Shown: piece after piece, positions 35,985 through 47,200 of the stretch
Layout: each line of letters starts with the position of its first letter
How positions within the stretch are numbered: position 1 is the first letter of the stretch
Source: Peredibacter starrii
GTDB lineage: Bacteria; Bdellovibrionota; Bacteriovoracia; Bacteriovoracales; Bacteriovoracaceae
Length of the DNA: 64,000 nt
NCBI RefSeq assembly: GCF_034259205.1
Contig: NZ_CP139487.1
Location: forward strand, 3,906,001 to 3,970,000
Direction: 5' to 3'
Notes under the pieces: model-generated
The model's input: only the letters and a program-made list of their open reading frames with translations
Told to the model about the DNA's origin: nothing
Databases searched by the model: none
Translations under genes and position numbers: made by a program

Positions 35985-38900
35985 GTGCCTTTGTTTTGGA
36001 TTTTATTATTACTCATTTCATTTCCAGCTCTGAGTTTCAGATCCAATGTTGGTTTTTGGAAAGCGACACCCATTGAGGCCTGTACTTTTGGACCTAACAT
36101 CCAAGTAAGCGGAACATCGGCAAACGTTGCATCGATCGTAACTGATGGTAGCACTACCTTTATTGGGGGAACTTTCACGAGCGTGAATGGTGTCCCTCGA
36201 AATAGAATTGCAGCTTTTGATAACAACTGGAACCTCCTCCCTTTTAATCCAAATCTTAATAGTGATGTAAAGAGTATGAAAATCTCTGGATCAACTCTCT
36301 TTATCGCCGGGGGTGTAACCAACATCGGCGATCACGTGAATTCACGTGGAGCCGAGATGACCGTAGGCGGATTACTCAACAAAACCTTCCCTACTGTTGA
36401 TGGTTCCGTAGATGCTGTAATTTCGGACGGCTCTGGTGGTTGGTTTATCGGTGGAAATTTTTCTAACGTAGGTGGAGTGTCCAGAACAAGACTCGCGAGG
36501 ATTAATTCAGACGGAACCCTTCATTCCTTCAACCCGGCCCCAGATGGGAAAGTGGTATCATTAAAACTTGATGGCACTACACTCTATGTGGGGGGGGACT
36601 TTAACAACATTGCAGGTGTGGCAAGAGGAAGGATTGCAAGTTTTGACATCTCAACAGATACGATCACTTCTTTCAATCCCAGAATGAATAGTACAGTTTC
36701 ATCATTACTCGTAAATGGAACAACTCTCTACGTGGGTGGTTATTTTAATAATATTGGGTCATTCATTTCAACCAATGCGGCAATTTCAACTAGCGCAGGA
36801 ATTGTGAATCCATCTTCACCTGTCTTTAACACTTCCCCATCTGTCATCATTCCGGATGGTGTCGGAGGTTGGTATGTGGGAGGAGGTTTTACAACCGTAA
36901 ATTCAGTTACTCGTAACCGCCTGGCCCGGATCAACGCCGACGGTACACTTCACAGTTTTGCTGCAAGTGTAGATGGTCCAGTGAATACGATGCTTCTTGA
37001 TGGAACAACTTTATATATTGGTGGGCAGTTTACAACAGTCGCTGGATCCTCAAGAAATAAGGTCGCAGCGATCGATACGAGTACGGGAACAGTTACGAGT
37101 TTCATTGCAAATGCAAGCGGGACGCAGTTGAACGCATTGGCAAAATCTGGCAATACTCTCTATATCGGAGGAGTTTTCACAGCAATCAATGGAATAAACA
37201 GGCAAAACTTTGCAGCGATTGATGTCACAACCAGTACTTTAACGACTTTCAATCCGAGTGTACCAGGAATAGTTAACGAATTCCTTTTGGATGGCACTAA
37301 TCTCTACGTGGGAGGTGCCTTTTCGACAATGGCCGGCACCGCCAGAAGTAATATAGGACTTTTTGATCTTTCCACTAATACCCTAAACTCAACTTTCAAA
37401 CCGGTAATCACCGGATTAGTAAGTGATATGGTGTTGAACGCCGGCTCACTCTACGTTGCCGGGAGTTTTTCAAATATCGATGCAAGCAGCAGAAGTCATC
37501 TGGCCTCACTAAATGCGACAACCGGTGCAGTCAACTCCTTTGCCCCCGTTATCGATGAACAAATTTTTGATCTGTATTTAGAAGGAACTACCTTATACGT
37601 TGGAGGACAATTTACTACGATAGATAATCAGCCAAGAGCGAGAGTTGCAGCCTTCGAAATTTCAACCGGAAACCTCACAAGTTTTAATCCTGGGCTTAAC
37701 AGCAGCACAAATGCAATCGCAGTCAGTGCTGGTAATATCATGATAGGTGGAAACTTCGCAGTCGTAGGAGGAACATCAAGGCTTAATCTCGCCGCTTTAA
37801 ACAAAAATGACGGAACTGTTTTAAGCTTTAACCCTAATCCTAGTAGTGCAGTCTACACCACTCACCTTGAGGGATCGACCTTATATTTTGGCGGAGCGTT
37901 TTTAAAATTTAATGGTGCAAGTCTGAGATACCTTGCTGCGGCTAATGCGGTCACGGGGGCCGATACTGGATTTGTTTCACAGGCCAATAATGTGGTTCGC
38001 TCTATTCTAAAAGTCGGAACGACTCTTTACGTTGCAGGATTATTTACTTCAATGAAAAGTGTGACTCGTAATAAAGTGGCAGCTTTCAATCTATCAACAG
38101 AGGCCATCCTTCCTTTTGATCCAAACGTTGGTACTACTGGTGAAATTGTCTATTCCCTGGCCTCTGATGGAGCAAGTCTCTTTATCGGGGGTGAACTTAC
38201 CAGTGTTGCAGGTGTAGAAAGAAATAAATTCGCTTCAGTGAATTTAACCACTGGGGCACTAAATACTCTCACAGCTGAAGCGAATGATAATATTCTGAGC
38301 ATGGCGTATGATGGAAAGTTATATATTGGAGGCACATTCACATCTATTGGTGGAATTTACCGAGGACATGTCGCAGCTTTCGATATTCCTTCAGGTAATC
38401 TCACCAATTTCCATCCAAATGCTGATGACGTAGTCTGGACCATTGATGCCAGTGGTGGTCTGGTTTATCTTGGTGGCGGTTTTTCTAACGTCGGAGGAAC
38501 AGCAAGATCAAGATTAGCCGCTGTAGACGCAACGACAGGTGCCCTAGATTCATTTAATGCCGGAACGATCAATTCAACAAAATTGCAAGTTCTGACAGTT
38601 TCAGGAAATAATCTCTTCATCGGTGGGGATTTTACGACAGTTAACAGTACATCCCGAAGTAGGGTTGCAGCCTTCGACATTACGACAAAAACTTTAACTG
38701 GTTTCAATCCTAACGTTACCGGAGGCACGGGAGGAATCGTTTCTGATCTTCACGCATATGGGACAACCTTGTTCATTGGAGGAAATTTTACGAACGTTGG
38801 AGGAACTGCCCGTGGGAACTTGGCCCAAGTAGATATCGGTACTTCGACTCTTACAGCATTAAATTCATCAACTGTGGGTAATGTTAGCGAGATTTTCATT

Positions 38901-39134
38901 CACAATGACACACTCTACATTGGTGGCTCGATGACTACCTTAATGGGAAGTGCACGACCAAATTTTGGGATGATAGATTTGCTAACCAACACCTTGAAAC
39001 CTCAACCAGTGACTCCCGGCGGATTTATAGGGTCGATTGCGTCCGTGGGGACTTCTATCGCTGTTGGTGGTCAATTTACGGCCTTCAATGGCAACCCCAG
39101 TCGCGTTCGTTTAGCGGCATTCACCTGCCCTTAA
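35985..39134 (+). CDS. Giant secreted beta-propeller repeat protein (DUF5122/delta-60-like)
   Basis: A 1049-residue exported protein. The GTG start at 35985 has AGGA seven bases upstream and opens a signal peptide (MPLFWILLLLISFPALS). The mature protein is about twenty repeats of 40-50 residues built on G-TLY-V/I-GG-F-(T/N)xVxGxxRxxLAAFDxxT, followed by FNPN. This matches the DUF5122/delta-60 propeller repeats. The repeats are diverged from each other, so they are not recent copies. Such domains are usually extracellular binding platforms. It lies in the fibre array, transcribed the same way. Confidence 0.82.
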   Translation: MPLFWILLLLISFPALSFRSNVGFWKATPIEACTFGPNIQVSGTSANVASIVTDGSTTFIGGTFTSVNGVPRNRIAAFDNNWNLLPFNPNLNSDVKSMKISGSTLFIAGGVTNIGDHVNSRGAEMTVGGLLNKTFPTVDGSVDAVISDGSGGWFIGGNFSNVGGVSRTRLARINSDGTLHSFNPAPDGKVVSLKLDGTTLYVGGDFNNIAGVARGRIASFDISTDTITSFNPRMNSTVSSLLVNGTTLYVGGYFNNIGSFISTNAAISTSAGIVNPSSPVFNTSPSVIIPDGVGGWYVGGGFTTVNSVTRNRLARINADGTLHSFAASVDGPVNTMLLDGTTLYIGGQFTTVAGSSRNKVAAIDTSTGTVTSFIANASGTQLNALAKSGNTLYIGGVFTAINGINRQNFAAIDVTTSTLTTFNPSVPGIVNEFLLDGTNLYVGGAFSTMAGTARSNIGLFDLSTNTLNSTFKPVITGLVSDMVLNAGSLYVAGSFSNIDASSRSHLASLNATTGAVNSFAPVIDEQIFDLYLEGTTLYVGGQFTTIDNQPRARVAAFEISTGNLTSFNPGLNSSTNAIAVSAGNIMIGGNFAVVGGTSRLNLAALNKNDGTVLSFNPNPSSAVYTTHLEGSTLYFGGAFLKFNGASLRYLAAANAVTGADTGFVSQANNVVRSILKVGTTLYVAGLFTSMKSVTRNKVAAFNLSTEAILPFDPNVGTTGEIVYSLASDGASLFIGGELTSVAGVERNKFASVNLTTGALNTLTAEANDNILSMAYDGKLYIGGTFTSIGGIYRGHVAAFDIPSGNLTNFHPNADDVVWTIDASGGLVYLGGGFSNVGGTARSRLAAVDATTGALDSFNAGTINSTKLQVLTVSGNNLFIGGDFTTVNSTSRSRVAAFDITTKTLTGFNPNVTGGTGGIVSDLHAYGTTLFIGGNFTNVGGTARGNLAQVDIGTSTLTALNSSTVGNVSEIFIHNDTLYIGGSMTTLMGSARPNFGMIDLLTNTLKPQPVTPGGFIGSIASVGTSIAVGGQFTAFNGNPSRVRLAAFTCP

Positions 39135-39892
39135 TCATCAATCCTATCGTATCGACAGCCCCAAATGAGTGCTCCAACGACTAAGATATTCTCTTCATTA
39201 AACTTTGGATCATTAAGTGGACCGAACTCCGAAATTTGAGTTGGGCAATATGCAAACTCTGGAAACACAGATTCAAAATCGTCATCATCACTAAGAACTT
39301 TCAGAGCAACATCTCTTACAACTTTCTCTTCGAGTCTTCCGGCATTGTACTCTTTCAGAGCGAGCTCATAAGTTGTGAAGTACTTCACTGCTGAAGCCGG
39401 GACAGCTCTATTTTTAACAATATGAATATAGCTTGCAAGAATGCGATCAGGATATTCTTTGATAATGTTATCGTAGATCTCAGGATCATCTCCCACATCA
39501 TCCCCCATCAGGATAAATTGATCTGTAGTTGAATCAATCACCTTTTTAATAGCACCGGTTTTATATTCCATGTGATCAGGACGATTAAAGTTACTATTGA
39601 GAATAACGTCGTTGTGTTGAATCTGATGTTTCTCCATCAAAGACACAACTTTGCCTTTAAGAATTTCTGGAGAAGAAGAAACAACTGTAAGACCATTCAC
39701 ATAACTTCTCGTTCCTGCAAGAAACTCAGGAATTCCGGCATAGACCTCTTTTCTGGCAGTCGCATATCCCACTGATTCAACCAAGTCACCGGAGTTCGTG
39801 ATTTTGATCGTGTCATCTAAATCACTAATGATCTGAATTCCAGCGAAGGCATTAAAAGAAAGAAGCGCAGAGAGAACTAAGATCTTTTTCAT
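39131..39892 (-). CDS. Secreted APP1-type phosphatidate phosphatase (DUF2183, HAD-like)
   Basis: A 253-residue exported protein with a signal peptide (MKKILVLSALLSFNAFA). The HAD-type motif D24-L-D26-D-T28 (IISDLDDTIKIT) opens the catalytic core, SSSPE is motif II, and ILMGDDVGDDPEIYD is the acidic motif III/IV. This pattern fits the APP1/DUF2183 phosphatidate phosphatase family; the actual substrate is unknown. A periplasmic place is inferred from the signal peptide. Its TAA shares bases with the TAA of the convergent propeller gene. Confidence 0.82.
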   Translation of the reverse strand: MKKILVLSALLSFNAFAGIQIISDLDDTIKITNSGDLVESVGYATARKEVYAGIPEFLAGTRSYVNGLTVVSSSPEILKGKVVSLMEKHQIQHNDVILNSNFNRPDHMEYKTGAIKKVIDSTTDQFILMGDDVGDDPEIYDNIIKEYPDRILASYIHIVKNRAVPASAVKYFTTYELALKEYNAGRLEEKVVRDVALKVLSDDDDFESVFPEFAYCPTQISEFGPLNDPKFNEENILVVGALIWGCRYDRIDD

Positions 39893-39974
39893 AGGAACTC
39901 CAATTAAAAATAATTAACAAGAGTATCCCCTTCCTAACTAAATCCTGACAGAGCGAATGAACTATCTATCAAGG

Positions 39975-39993
39975 GTGTCTAAACTTTAGACAC
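39975..39993. promoter_or_regulatory. Perfect 9-1-9 inverted repeat between APP1 and fibre gene 2
   Basis: GTGTCTAAA-C-TTTAGACAC, 83 bases upstream of the APP1-type gene start. Either an operator for that gene or an unlabelled hairpin. The rest of the 218-base gap holds the FliA-like promoter of fibre gene 2. Confidence 0.4.
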
Positions 39994-40048
39994 TTTCGGC
40001 ACCTTTTGCCTGTGGAGCACCTTGGAACTTAATTATTACTTTACTCTT

Positions 40049-40076
40049 TAAATATTAAGACCCTGAAAGACGATAA
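40049..40076 (+). promoter_or_regulatory. Sigma-28 (FliA)-like promoter of fibre gene 2
   Basis: TAAA at 40049-40052, then GACGATAA at 40069-40076, an offset of 20. About 35 bases before the ATG at 40111. Confidence 0.5.
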
Positions 40077-40110
40077 ATATTTGGAACGGCTTAACAACTG
40101 TAAAGAAAAT

Positions 40111-43100
40111 ATGAAAAAGCATACCATCATTTACTTAATATCCTCCGTGCTTCTACTTACTTCATGTCAGGACGCTGGATTATTAGGTGGTCAAATTTCA
40201 ATTAGCATTAAAGATAGCAAGCCAGAAATCACACAAGTTAAAGTTCAGAATAATCAGCTCATTGTTACAGGAAAAAATTTAGAAAATGTTTCACTCGCAA
40301 AAGTAGAAGGAAGCACGAATCATACTTTCGAAATTGAATCTAAATCTTCGAGTCAAATTGTTCTTAATGCAAAAAGTGCTCTCAGCTTTTTAGTTGGACA
40401 AACTTTCAATCTAATTGTTTCAAATGCACAGGCGGCCGCGACCTTCCCTATTTCATTTGATCTTCAAAATGGACAAGTGACTGCAGCGAAACTTCATCAT
40501 ATGGGTGCGAGTGCGGGACAAGTTCTACAATTTAATGGAACGACTTGGGCGCCTGCAAATGCGGCAAGCTCTCAGGTTTATGCCGGAACATACAATGCAA
40601 CAACTGATAGTCCAAACATTGTGGCCGCTGGCGGCTCAGTTGGTACTTACTACATCGTAACTACAGCTGGTACTCAAGATCTCGGTACCGGTGCAATTAC
40701 CTTTGCTGTAGGTGATTGGGTAATTTTTAACGGAACGTCTTGGGAAAAAGTCGCCATTGGCGGTAATACTGTTTCGAACTTCAACGGACGTACAGGCGCA
40801 GTTGTTCCTCTTGCTAATGATTATTCATGGAGCATGCTTACAAAAGCCGCAGGTAAACTTACAGGTTCAAAACTTTCTGAAATTGCAGATGTTGATGTAA
40901 CCGGAATTCAGGACGGTGACATTATTCAATGGAACGCAGGAGGATCGAAATGGGAAGTGACAGCAGTCCCCGCTCCAACGATCGCAGCTGGTTCCATCTC
41001 AAACACTCAACTTGCTAACAGTGCCGTTGATTCGAATAAAATTGTAGATGGATCAATCGTGAATGCTGATATTTCTGCGACTGCAGCTATTGCACAATCC
41101 AAAATTCAAAACCTCACAACTGACTTAGATAATAAAGAGCCACTTCTGCCGACTGGTGGTACTACTGCTCAATATCTTCGTGGTAATAAAACACTTGCGA
41201 CTCTTGATACTTCTGTCGTGCCAGAAAACGGTAATCAATACTTCACGGCCGCTAGAGTATTAGGAGTGCAGCTCACTGGTTATTCTGCTGGCACGGCCAT
41301 TCCTCTTGCCGCCACAGATACAATTCCGCAGGCACTGGGAAAACTAGAGGCCTACATTGCTTCGATCTCTGCAGTACAAAGTAATTATGTTCTTCTGAAT
41401 GGAACAAGCACTATGGGTGGTGACCTTCAAATGGGTAACCACAAAATTACAGGTCTTGCTGCTCCGGCCGTTAATACAGATGCCGCAACTAAAAAATACG
41501 TTGATGATGCTGTTGCAGGTGTAAGTGGTAGCGTCTCATCACAATGGACAACCAACGGCACGGCCATTCATTACAATACCGGTCGCGTGGGAATTGGAAC
41601 CACAACTCCAAACAATCTACTCGAAGTTAGCACAGGCGCAACACCACCTGCTTCTGATGTAAGTCTTATCTCAATGTCGGTCCAAAGTGATATTACTGAT
41701 TCTGCTTTAGGTGCGACTTTCAACAATGGTCTTAAATCCTATGAAATCGGTGTAAGTGACGATACCATTTTAGATGATTCTGGCTCTGAACCGTCAGGTA
41801 TCGGTTCCGCCATGTCATTTAAAATGACTACTGTATCTGAAACTAGTGGCACGGGTGTGGCCCCTTTTACAAGCTATGTTTTTAGAGGCCCAAGCGCTTC
41901 GAGAGATTTTTGGATTTATAATGGGCGCATTTTTCCAACAGGTATTTCTGTTGGATATGATCGCCTTACAACAATCGCCCCAGTAAACGGTGCCATTTTC
42001 AGCGGTAACGTGGGTATTGGTGTTCCAGCTCCTTCACAAAGATTAGCAGTTGATGGAACTCTGGGTTTAAAATCAACGACGGCAAACTACGTTGTACTAA
42101 AAGCACCTGCTGGTCTGGGTAGCTCTCTCACTTTTAATTTCCCTACTGGTTACGGCTCAAACAACCAAGTACTCACAACTGATGGTTCAGGAAATCTTTC
42201 TTGGACAACACCTGCCGGTGGTGGCGCTCCGACTGGTTCTGCCGGTGGTGACCTAACAGGTACATATCCTAATCCAACAATTGCGGCGGGGCTTGATGCT
42301 GCAAAAATTGGTGGAGGAAGTGTTTCCAGTACTGAGTTTAACTATCTTGATGGTGTGACTTCTTCAATTCAAACTCAATTAACTGGTAAAGAACCAACAA
42401 TCACTGCAGGTACAACTGCGCAGTATATTCGTGGTAACAAATCTCTCGGAAACTTTGATACCGATGTGAATGCGGCACTTTTACCCCTGGGCTTTGCGGC
42501 CTCTGGGGCAGGTGACGTTGGTCCACTAGATTCAATGCAAACCGCTCTAGCGAAACTTCAAGGTCAAATTGATGGCCACGATACTCAGATAGCTTCAGCA
42601 ACTACTTGGGCCAAAACTGGTTCAGACGTTTACTATACAGCTGGTAATGTTGGTATTGGTCTTAATAATCCGGCCGCTAAATTGCACATGCGCGGAGCCG
42701 CTGCTTTCGAAAGTATTTCCGCAGACGGTTCTGGACCAACATTCAGTTTCTGGAAGTCTCGAAACTATGCGGCCACTCAGGATGATGATGAACTTGGATT
42801 TATCAACTTCTATGGTCATGGTGGATCAGGACTACTGAGATCAGCTTATATTGTTGGCAGAACTGATGGAACTCCTACAGCAACTTCTGCTCCAGGTAGT
42901 CTCTCATTTTATACAACATCCGCTGGCGATACAGATTCGACTGAAAAAATGGTTATTACACATGATGGGAAAGTAGGAATTGGCAATCGTTGGCCAGGAT
43001 TTGCACTGGACATTAACAGCTCGTCGTCATTCCAACAAAGAATCTCGCATTATTCAAATAACGACTACGATGGTGCGGCCATCATGATGGTGCGTGGACG

Positions 43101-44154
43101 TGGAACATACGATACCTCAACCGCTGTTCAAAACTCTAACACCATTGGTGGAATGTACTTCAGAGCTTGGGACGGAAGTAATGCCAGCACGACAACTGCT
43201 GCGATGGAAGTGATGTCGACTGAAAATCATTCTGCTACCAACAAAGGTAGTAAGATTTTTTTCCAGACAACTCCTAATGGAACAAATTCTCGCATGGAAA
43301 GAATGGTTATCAATCACAACGGTAATGTGGGGATTGGTGTTACGAACCCTTCTACTAAGCTTGAGGTTTCAGGTGAGATCACTGCGACGACAGTTTCGGC
43401 GACTACGATGTACGCCAATGGATTGGCGGTCAATGGAGTCAATTCCATGAGTGGTGTAATGTCCATTCGTAACACGGCTGCAGATGGTCTATCAGGTGCT
43501 ATCTTCACCGATCAAGCTGCTGCTCAAAAAGGGTTTATTGGCCACATCAATAGCGGTGCTTCAGGATATCCAGTCAACTCCATTACGATGATGGGAGCGG
43601 GAGTTCCGGTGGTCCTTGCCGTAGACTCAAGCGCAAAAGTCACAGTTAGTGGTGCATTGGTAGATATTGCTACCAATTTGAACCTGGCCTCAGGAAAAGT
43701 TTTAGCAATTAACAGCACTCCTATTTGTTCCGCTGCCGGTTGTACATCTTCATCAGATAGACGATTAAAGAGAGACATTCACCCACTCCACGATTCTCTG
43801 CTCAAAATCACTCAACTGAAAGGTGTTCAGTACTACTACATTGATACTCAAAATTTCGGAGAACAACATCAGGTGGGAGTGATCGCTCAGGATGTAGAAA
43901 AAGTATTTCCTGAAGTGGTTAAAACTGATCCTAAAACAGGTCTGAAGTCTGTGGCCTACGATCACTTAGTGGCACCAATTATCGAAGCAATCAAAGAGCT
44001 TCATACAAAAGTGATGGCGTTGGTGACAGCCTCAGACAAGCATTCTCGAGAAATTGCTTCTATCAAAGAAGAGAATAAGCAGCTTAAGTCTGAGAACGCC
44101 TTAATGAAAACATACCTTTGCGAGAAAGACCCTAAGGCGAGCTTCTGTAAGTAA
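40111..44154 (+). CDS. Tail-fibre-like lipoprotein, paralogue 2, with S74 chaperone
   Basis: A 1347-residue lipoprotein (MKKHTIIYLISSVLLLTSC, lipobox LTSC). The shared beta domain and fibre mosaic are followed by a C-terminal peptidase S74 intramolecular chaperone: SDRRLK with Ser1215 and Lys1220, then VGVIAQDVEKVFPEVV and YDHLVAPIIEAIKEL. In endosialidase-type fibres this domain trimerises the shaft and then cuts itself off before the Ser. The Ser and Lys are kept, so self-cleavage is predicted. A coiled coil and YLCxKDP...CK end the protein. The ATG at 40111 is chosen; a TTG at 40081 is less likely. Confidence 0.85.
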   Translation: MKKHTIIYLISSVLLLTSCQDAGLLGGQISISIKDSKPEITQVKVQNNQLIVTGKNLENVSLAKVEGSTNHTFEIESKSSSQIVLNAKSALSFLVGQTFNLIVSNAQAAATFPISFDLQNGQVTAAKLHHMGASAGQVLQFNGTTWAPANAASSQVYAGTYNATTDSPNIVAAGGSVGTYYIVTTAGTQDLGTGAITFAVGDWVIFNGTSWEKVAIGGNTVSNFNGRTGAVVPLANDYSWSMLTKAAGKLTGSKLSEIADVDVTGIQDGDIIQWNAGGSKWEVTAVPAPTIAAGSISNTQLANSAVDSNKIVDGSIVNADISATAAIAQSKIQNLTTDLDNKEPLLPTGGTTAQYLRGNKTLATLDTSVVPENGNQYFTAARVLGVQLTGYSAGTAIPLAATDTIPQALGKLEAYIASISAVQSNYVLLNGTSTMGGDLQMGNHKITGLAAPAVNTDAATKKYVDDAVAGVSGSVSSQWTTNGTAIHYNTGRVGIGTTTPNNLLEVSTGATPPASDVSLISMSVQSDITDSALGATFNNGLKSYEIGVSDDTILDDSGSEPSGIGSAMSFKMTTVSETSGTGVAPFTSYVFRGPSASRDFWIYNGRIFPTGISVGYDRLTTIAPVNGAIFSGNVGIGVPAPSQRLAVDGTLGLKSTTANYVVLKAPAGLGSSLTFNFPTGYGSNNQVLTTDGSGNLSWTTPAGGGAPTGSAGGDLTGTYPNPTIAAGLDAAKIGGGSVSSTEFNYLDGVTSSIQTQLTGKEPTITAGTTAQYIRGNKSLGNFDTDVNAALLPLGFAASGAGDVGPLDSMQTALAKLQGQIDGHDTQIASATTWAKTGSDVYYTAGNVGIGLNNPAAKLHMRGAAAFESISADGSGPTFSFWKSRNYAATQDDDELGFINFYGHGGSGLLRSAYIVGRTDGTPTATSAPGSLSFYTTSAGDTDSTEKMVITHDGKVGIGNRWPGFALDINSSSSFQQRISHYSNNDYDGAAIMMVRGRGTYDTSTAVQNSNTIGGMYFRAWDGSNASTTTAAMEVMSTENHSATNKGSKIFFQTTPNGTNSRMERMVINHNGNVGIGVTNPSTKLEVSGEITATTVSATTMYANGLAVNGVNSMSGVMSIRNTAADGLSGAIFTDQAAAQKGFIGHINSGASGYPVNSITMMGAGVPVVLAVDSSAKVTVSGALVDIATNLNLASGKVLAINSTPICSAAGCTSSSDRRLKRDIHPLHDSLLKITQLKGVQYYYIDTQNFGEQHQVGVIAQDVEKVFPEVVKTDPKTGLKSVAYDHLVAPIIEAIKELHTKVMALVTASDKHSREIASIKEENKQLKSENALMKTYLCEKDPKASFCK

Positions 44155-44224
44155 CCGCTCCCTCTAGGCGATATTCTCCTCTCATTACCTCATTAGGCAA
44201 TTCTTAATAGGTCATAAAAAAACT

Positions 44225-44252
44225 TAAATAAATCCAAGATTTAGGTCGATAA
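44225..44252 (+). promoter_or_regulatory. Sigma-28 (FliA)-like promoter of fibre gene 3
   Basis: TAAA at 44225-44228, then GTCGATAA at 44245-44252, an offset of 20. It is the best match to GCCGATAA in the array. Confidence 0.55.
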
Positions 44253-44277
44253 TTTCATTAAGAAAAGAATAATCTTA

Positions 44278-47200
44278 ATGAATAAATACTTAATAACCCT
44301 AGTTTTGATATCACTGCTTACTCTGGCCGGTTGTCAGGACAGCTCCATGTTGGGCGGTAAGATCTCAGTCTCAATCAAAGACAGTAAACCTGCGATCACT
44401 TCAGTTAAAGTACAAAATGATCAGCTTATTGTTAGTGGAAAAAATCTCAGCAAAGTTTCTACCGCCAAAATCGAAGGCAGCTCAAATCATATTTTTGATA
44501 TCGAAACTAAAACTGACGGACAGTTAATCCTCAATGCGAAAAGCGCATTGAATATCTTGGTTGGCCAAACTCTCAATCTGATTGTTTCGAGTGCGAATGC
44601 GAGTGCAACATTTCCTATTAGCTTTGAATTACAAAACGGACAGGTCACGGCCGTGAAGCTCCACCATATGGGAGCATCAACAGGACAAGTACTTCGCTTC
44701 AACGGGACTAACTGGGCCCCAGCTTCGTTTTCAAGCTCACAAATTTTTGCTGGTGCTTACGACGCTTCAACTGATTCGCCCGACATCGTTTCTATTGGTG
44801 GTGCTTCTGGTACTTACTACATCGTAACAGTTGCCGGCTCTCAGGATCTAGGTTCTGGCATGGAATCATTCGCTGTGGGTGATTGGGTTATTTTTAACGG
44901 TTCGACTTGGGCAAAAGTTGAAGTTGGAACAAATACGGTCTCAGGATTTAACGGAAGGACTGGACTAGTTGTTCCTCTGGCCAATGACTACTCGTGGAGC
45001 ATGCTCACAAAAGCAGCAGGTAAACTTACAGGTTCGAAAATTTCCGAAATCGCTGACGTTGATGTAGTCGGTATTCAAGATGGGGATATTCTTCAATGGA
45101 ATGTTGCTACATCTAAGTGGGAAGTAAATTCAATTCCTGTTCCTACTATTGCGGCCGGTTCGATTTCAAATACACAACTCGCCAACAGTGCAGTCGATTC
45201 AAACAAGATTGTGGATGGATCAATTGTGAATGCTGACATTTCAGCAACTGCGGCCATTGCTCAATCTAAAATTCAGAACCTCACGACTGATTTAGGTAAT
45301 AAAGAACCACTACTCCCTACGGGTGGAACGACAGCGCAATACCTTCGTGGTAACAAGACTCTTGCTACTCTTGATACGGCCGTAGTTCCCGAAAATGGAA
45401 ATCTCTATTTCACACCAGCTCGTGTTCTAAGCACGCTCATTACAACATACGCCACAGGTGGCACTGGTGCCATTGCGGTTACTGATACGGTTCCACAGGC
45501 CCTCTCAAAACTTGAAACGAAAACTAATTCATTAGGTAACTACGTTCTTCGAGATGGAACAGCGGCCATGACTGGTGCGCTTCAGATGGGCAACAACAAG
45601 ATTACAGGTCTTGCTACACCTACAGTGAATACAGATGCAGCAACAAAAGCTTATGTAGACTCTGTTGCCGGTGGAGTTTCTTCTCAATGGACAACTAATG
45701 GCTCGGCCATTCATTACAACACAGGTCGTGTGGGAATTGGAACCACGACTCCAAGTACATTATTAGAAATCAGCACAGGTGCTACTCCTCCCGCTGCTGA
45801 TGTAAATGTAATCTCAATGACTGTTCAAAGTAATGTTTCTGACAGTGCAGGTACTGGCGCCGATTATGATAATGGACCAAAACTTTATCAAATTGGCGTT
45901 GGTGATGATCAATTGAAAGATCCAACAGGGGACACCCCAACTGGAATTGGTACTGCCATGTCATTTAAAATGACTCCTTTCACTGATACTGCTGGAAGCG
46001 GAGCTGAGTCGTTCACCAGTTACGTTTTTAGAGGTCCAACTTCTGCTACTGACTTTTGGGTTCATAATGCAAGAATGCACGCTAAAGGTTTAAACCTTGG
46101 ATATAATCGTCTATCGGATTCTATTCCAACAGATGGGGCCATTATTAGTGGGAACGTGGGTATCGGAGTTGCGGCCCCAGCTCAGAAACTATCTGTTGGT
46201 GGCGCAGTTGGTTTAAAATCTACCAACACAAACTATGTAACACTGAGCGCACCTGCGGCCCTTGCATCTTCTTACGCACTAATTTTTCCTGCTGATGATG
46301 GAGATGCTAACCAAGTTCTAACGACTAATGGTTCAGGCGTTTTGTCATGGACTACTCCTGCAGGCGGCGGCGGTGGAGCCCCAACTGGTTCAGCCGGTGG
46401 AGATCTAACTGGAACTTATCCTAACCCAACAATCGCAGCAGGACTTGATGCGACTAAGATTGGTGGAGGAGCGATTTCAAATACTGAATACAGCTACCTT
46501 GATGGCGTGACTTCAAATATTCAAACGCAACTTTCTGGCAAAGAACCAGCAATCACCGCAGGTACTACTGCTCAATATCTTCGCGGTAACAAAACTCTAG
46601 GAACATTTGATACTGACGTTGTAGCCGCACTTCTTCCTTTAGGCTTCGCTGCTTCCGGTGCAGGCGACGTTGGCCCGCTAGATTCAATGCAAACCGCTCT
46701 CGCTAAACTCCAAGGTCAAATCGATGGCCATGATACGCAAATTGCATCTGCCACTACATGGAGCAAAACAGGCAGTGACGTTTATTACACTGCTGGGAAT
46801 GTGGGAATTGGTCTGAATAATCCTTCGACCAAATTCCATATGAGAGGACCAGCGGCCTTTGAGAGTATTTCTAATGATAGCTCTGGTTCAACTTTCAGTT
46901 TCTGGAAATCACGAAACTTTACCGCTACTCAAGATGGAGATGAATTAGGTTTTATCAGCTTTGTTGGTCACGACGGTTCAGACCTTCGACGATCTGCTTA
47001 TATTCTTTCTCAAACAGAAGGAACACCGACCACCGGTTCAGCTTCCGGTAATATCAGTTTTCACACTACTTCAACTGGAGCAGCTGATAGTACGGAAAAA
47101 ATGAGAATCACGGCCGATGGGTATGTTGGTATTGGACTCACAACTCCAGCCACTAAGTTCGAGGTTAATGGAAGTATCAAAATTGGTAATAGTAACGAAG

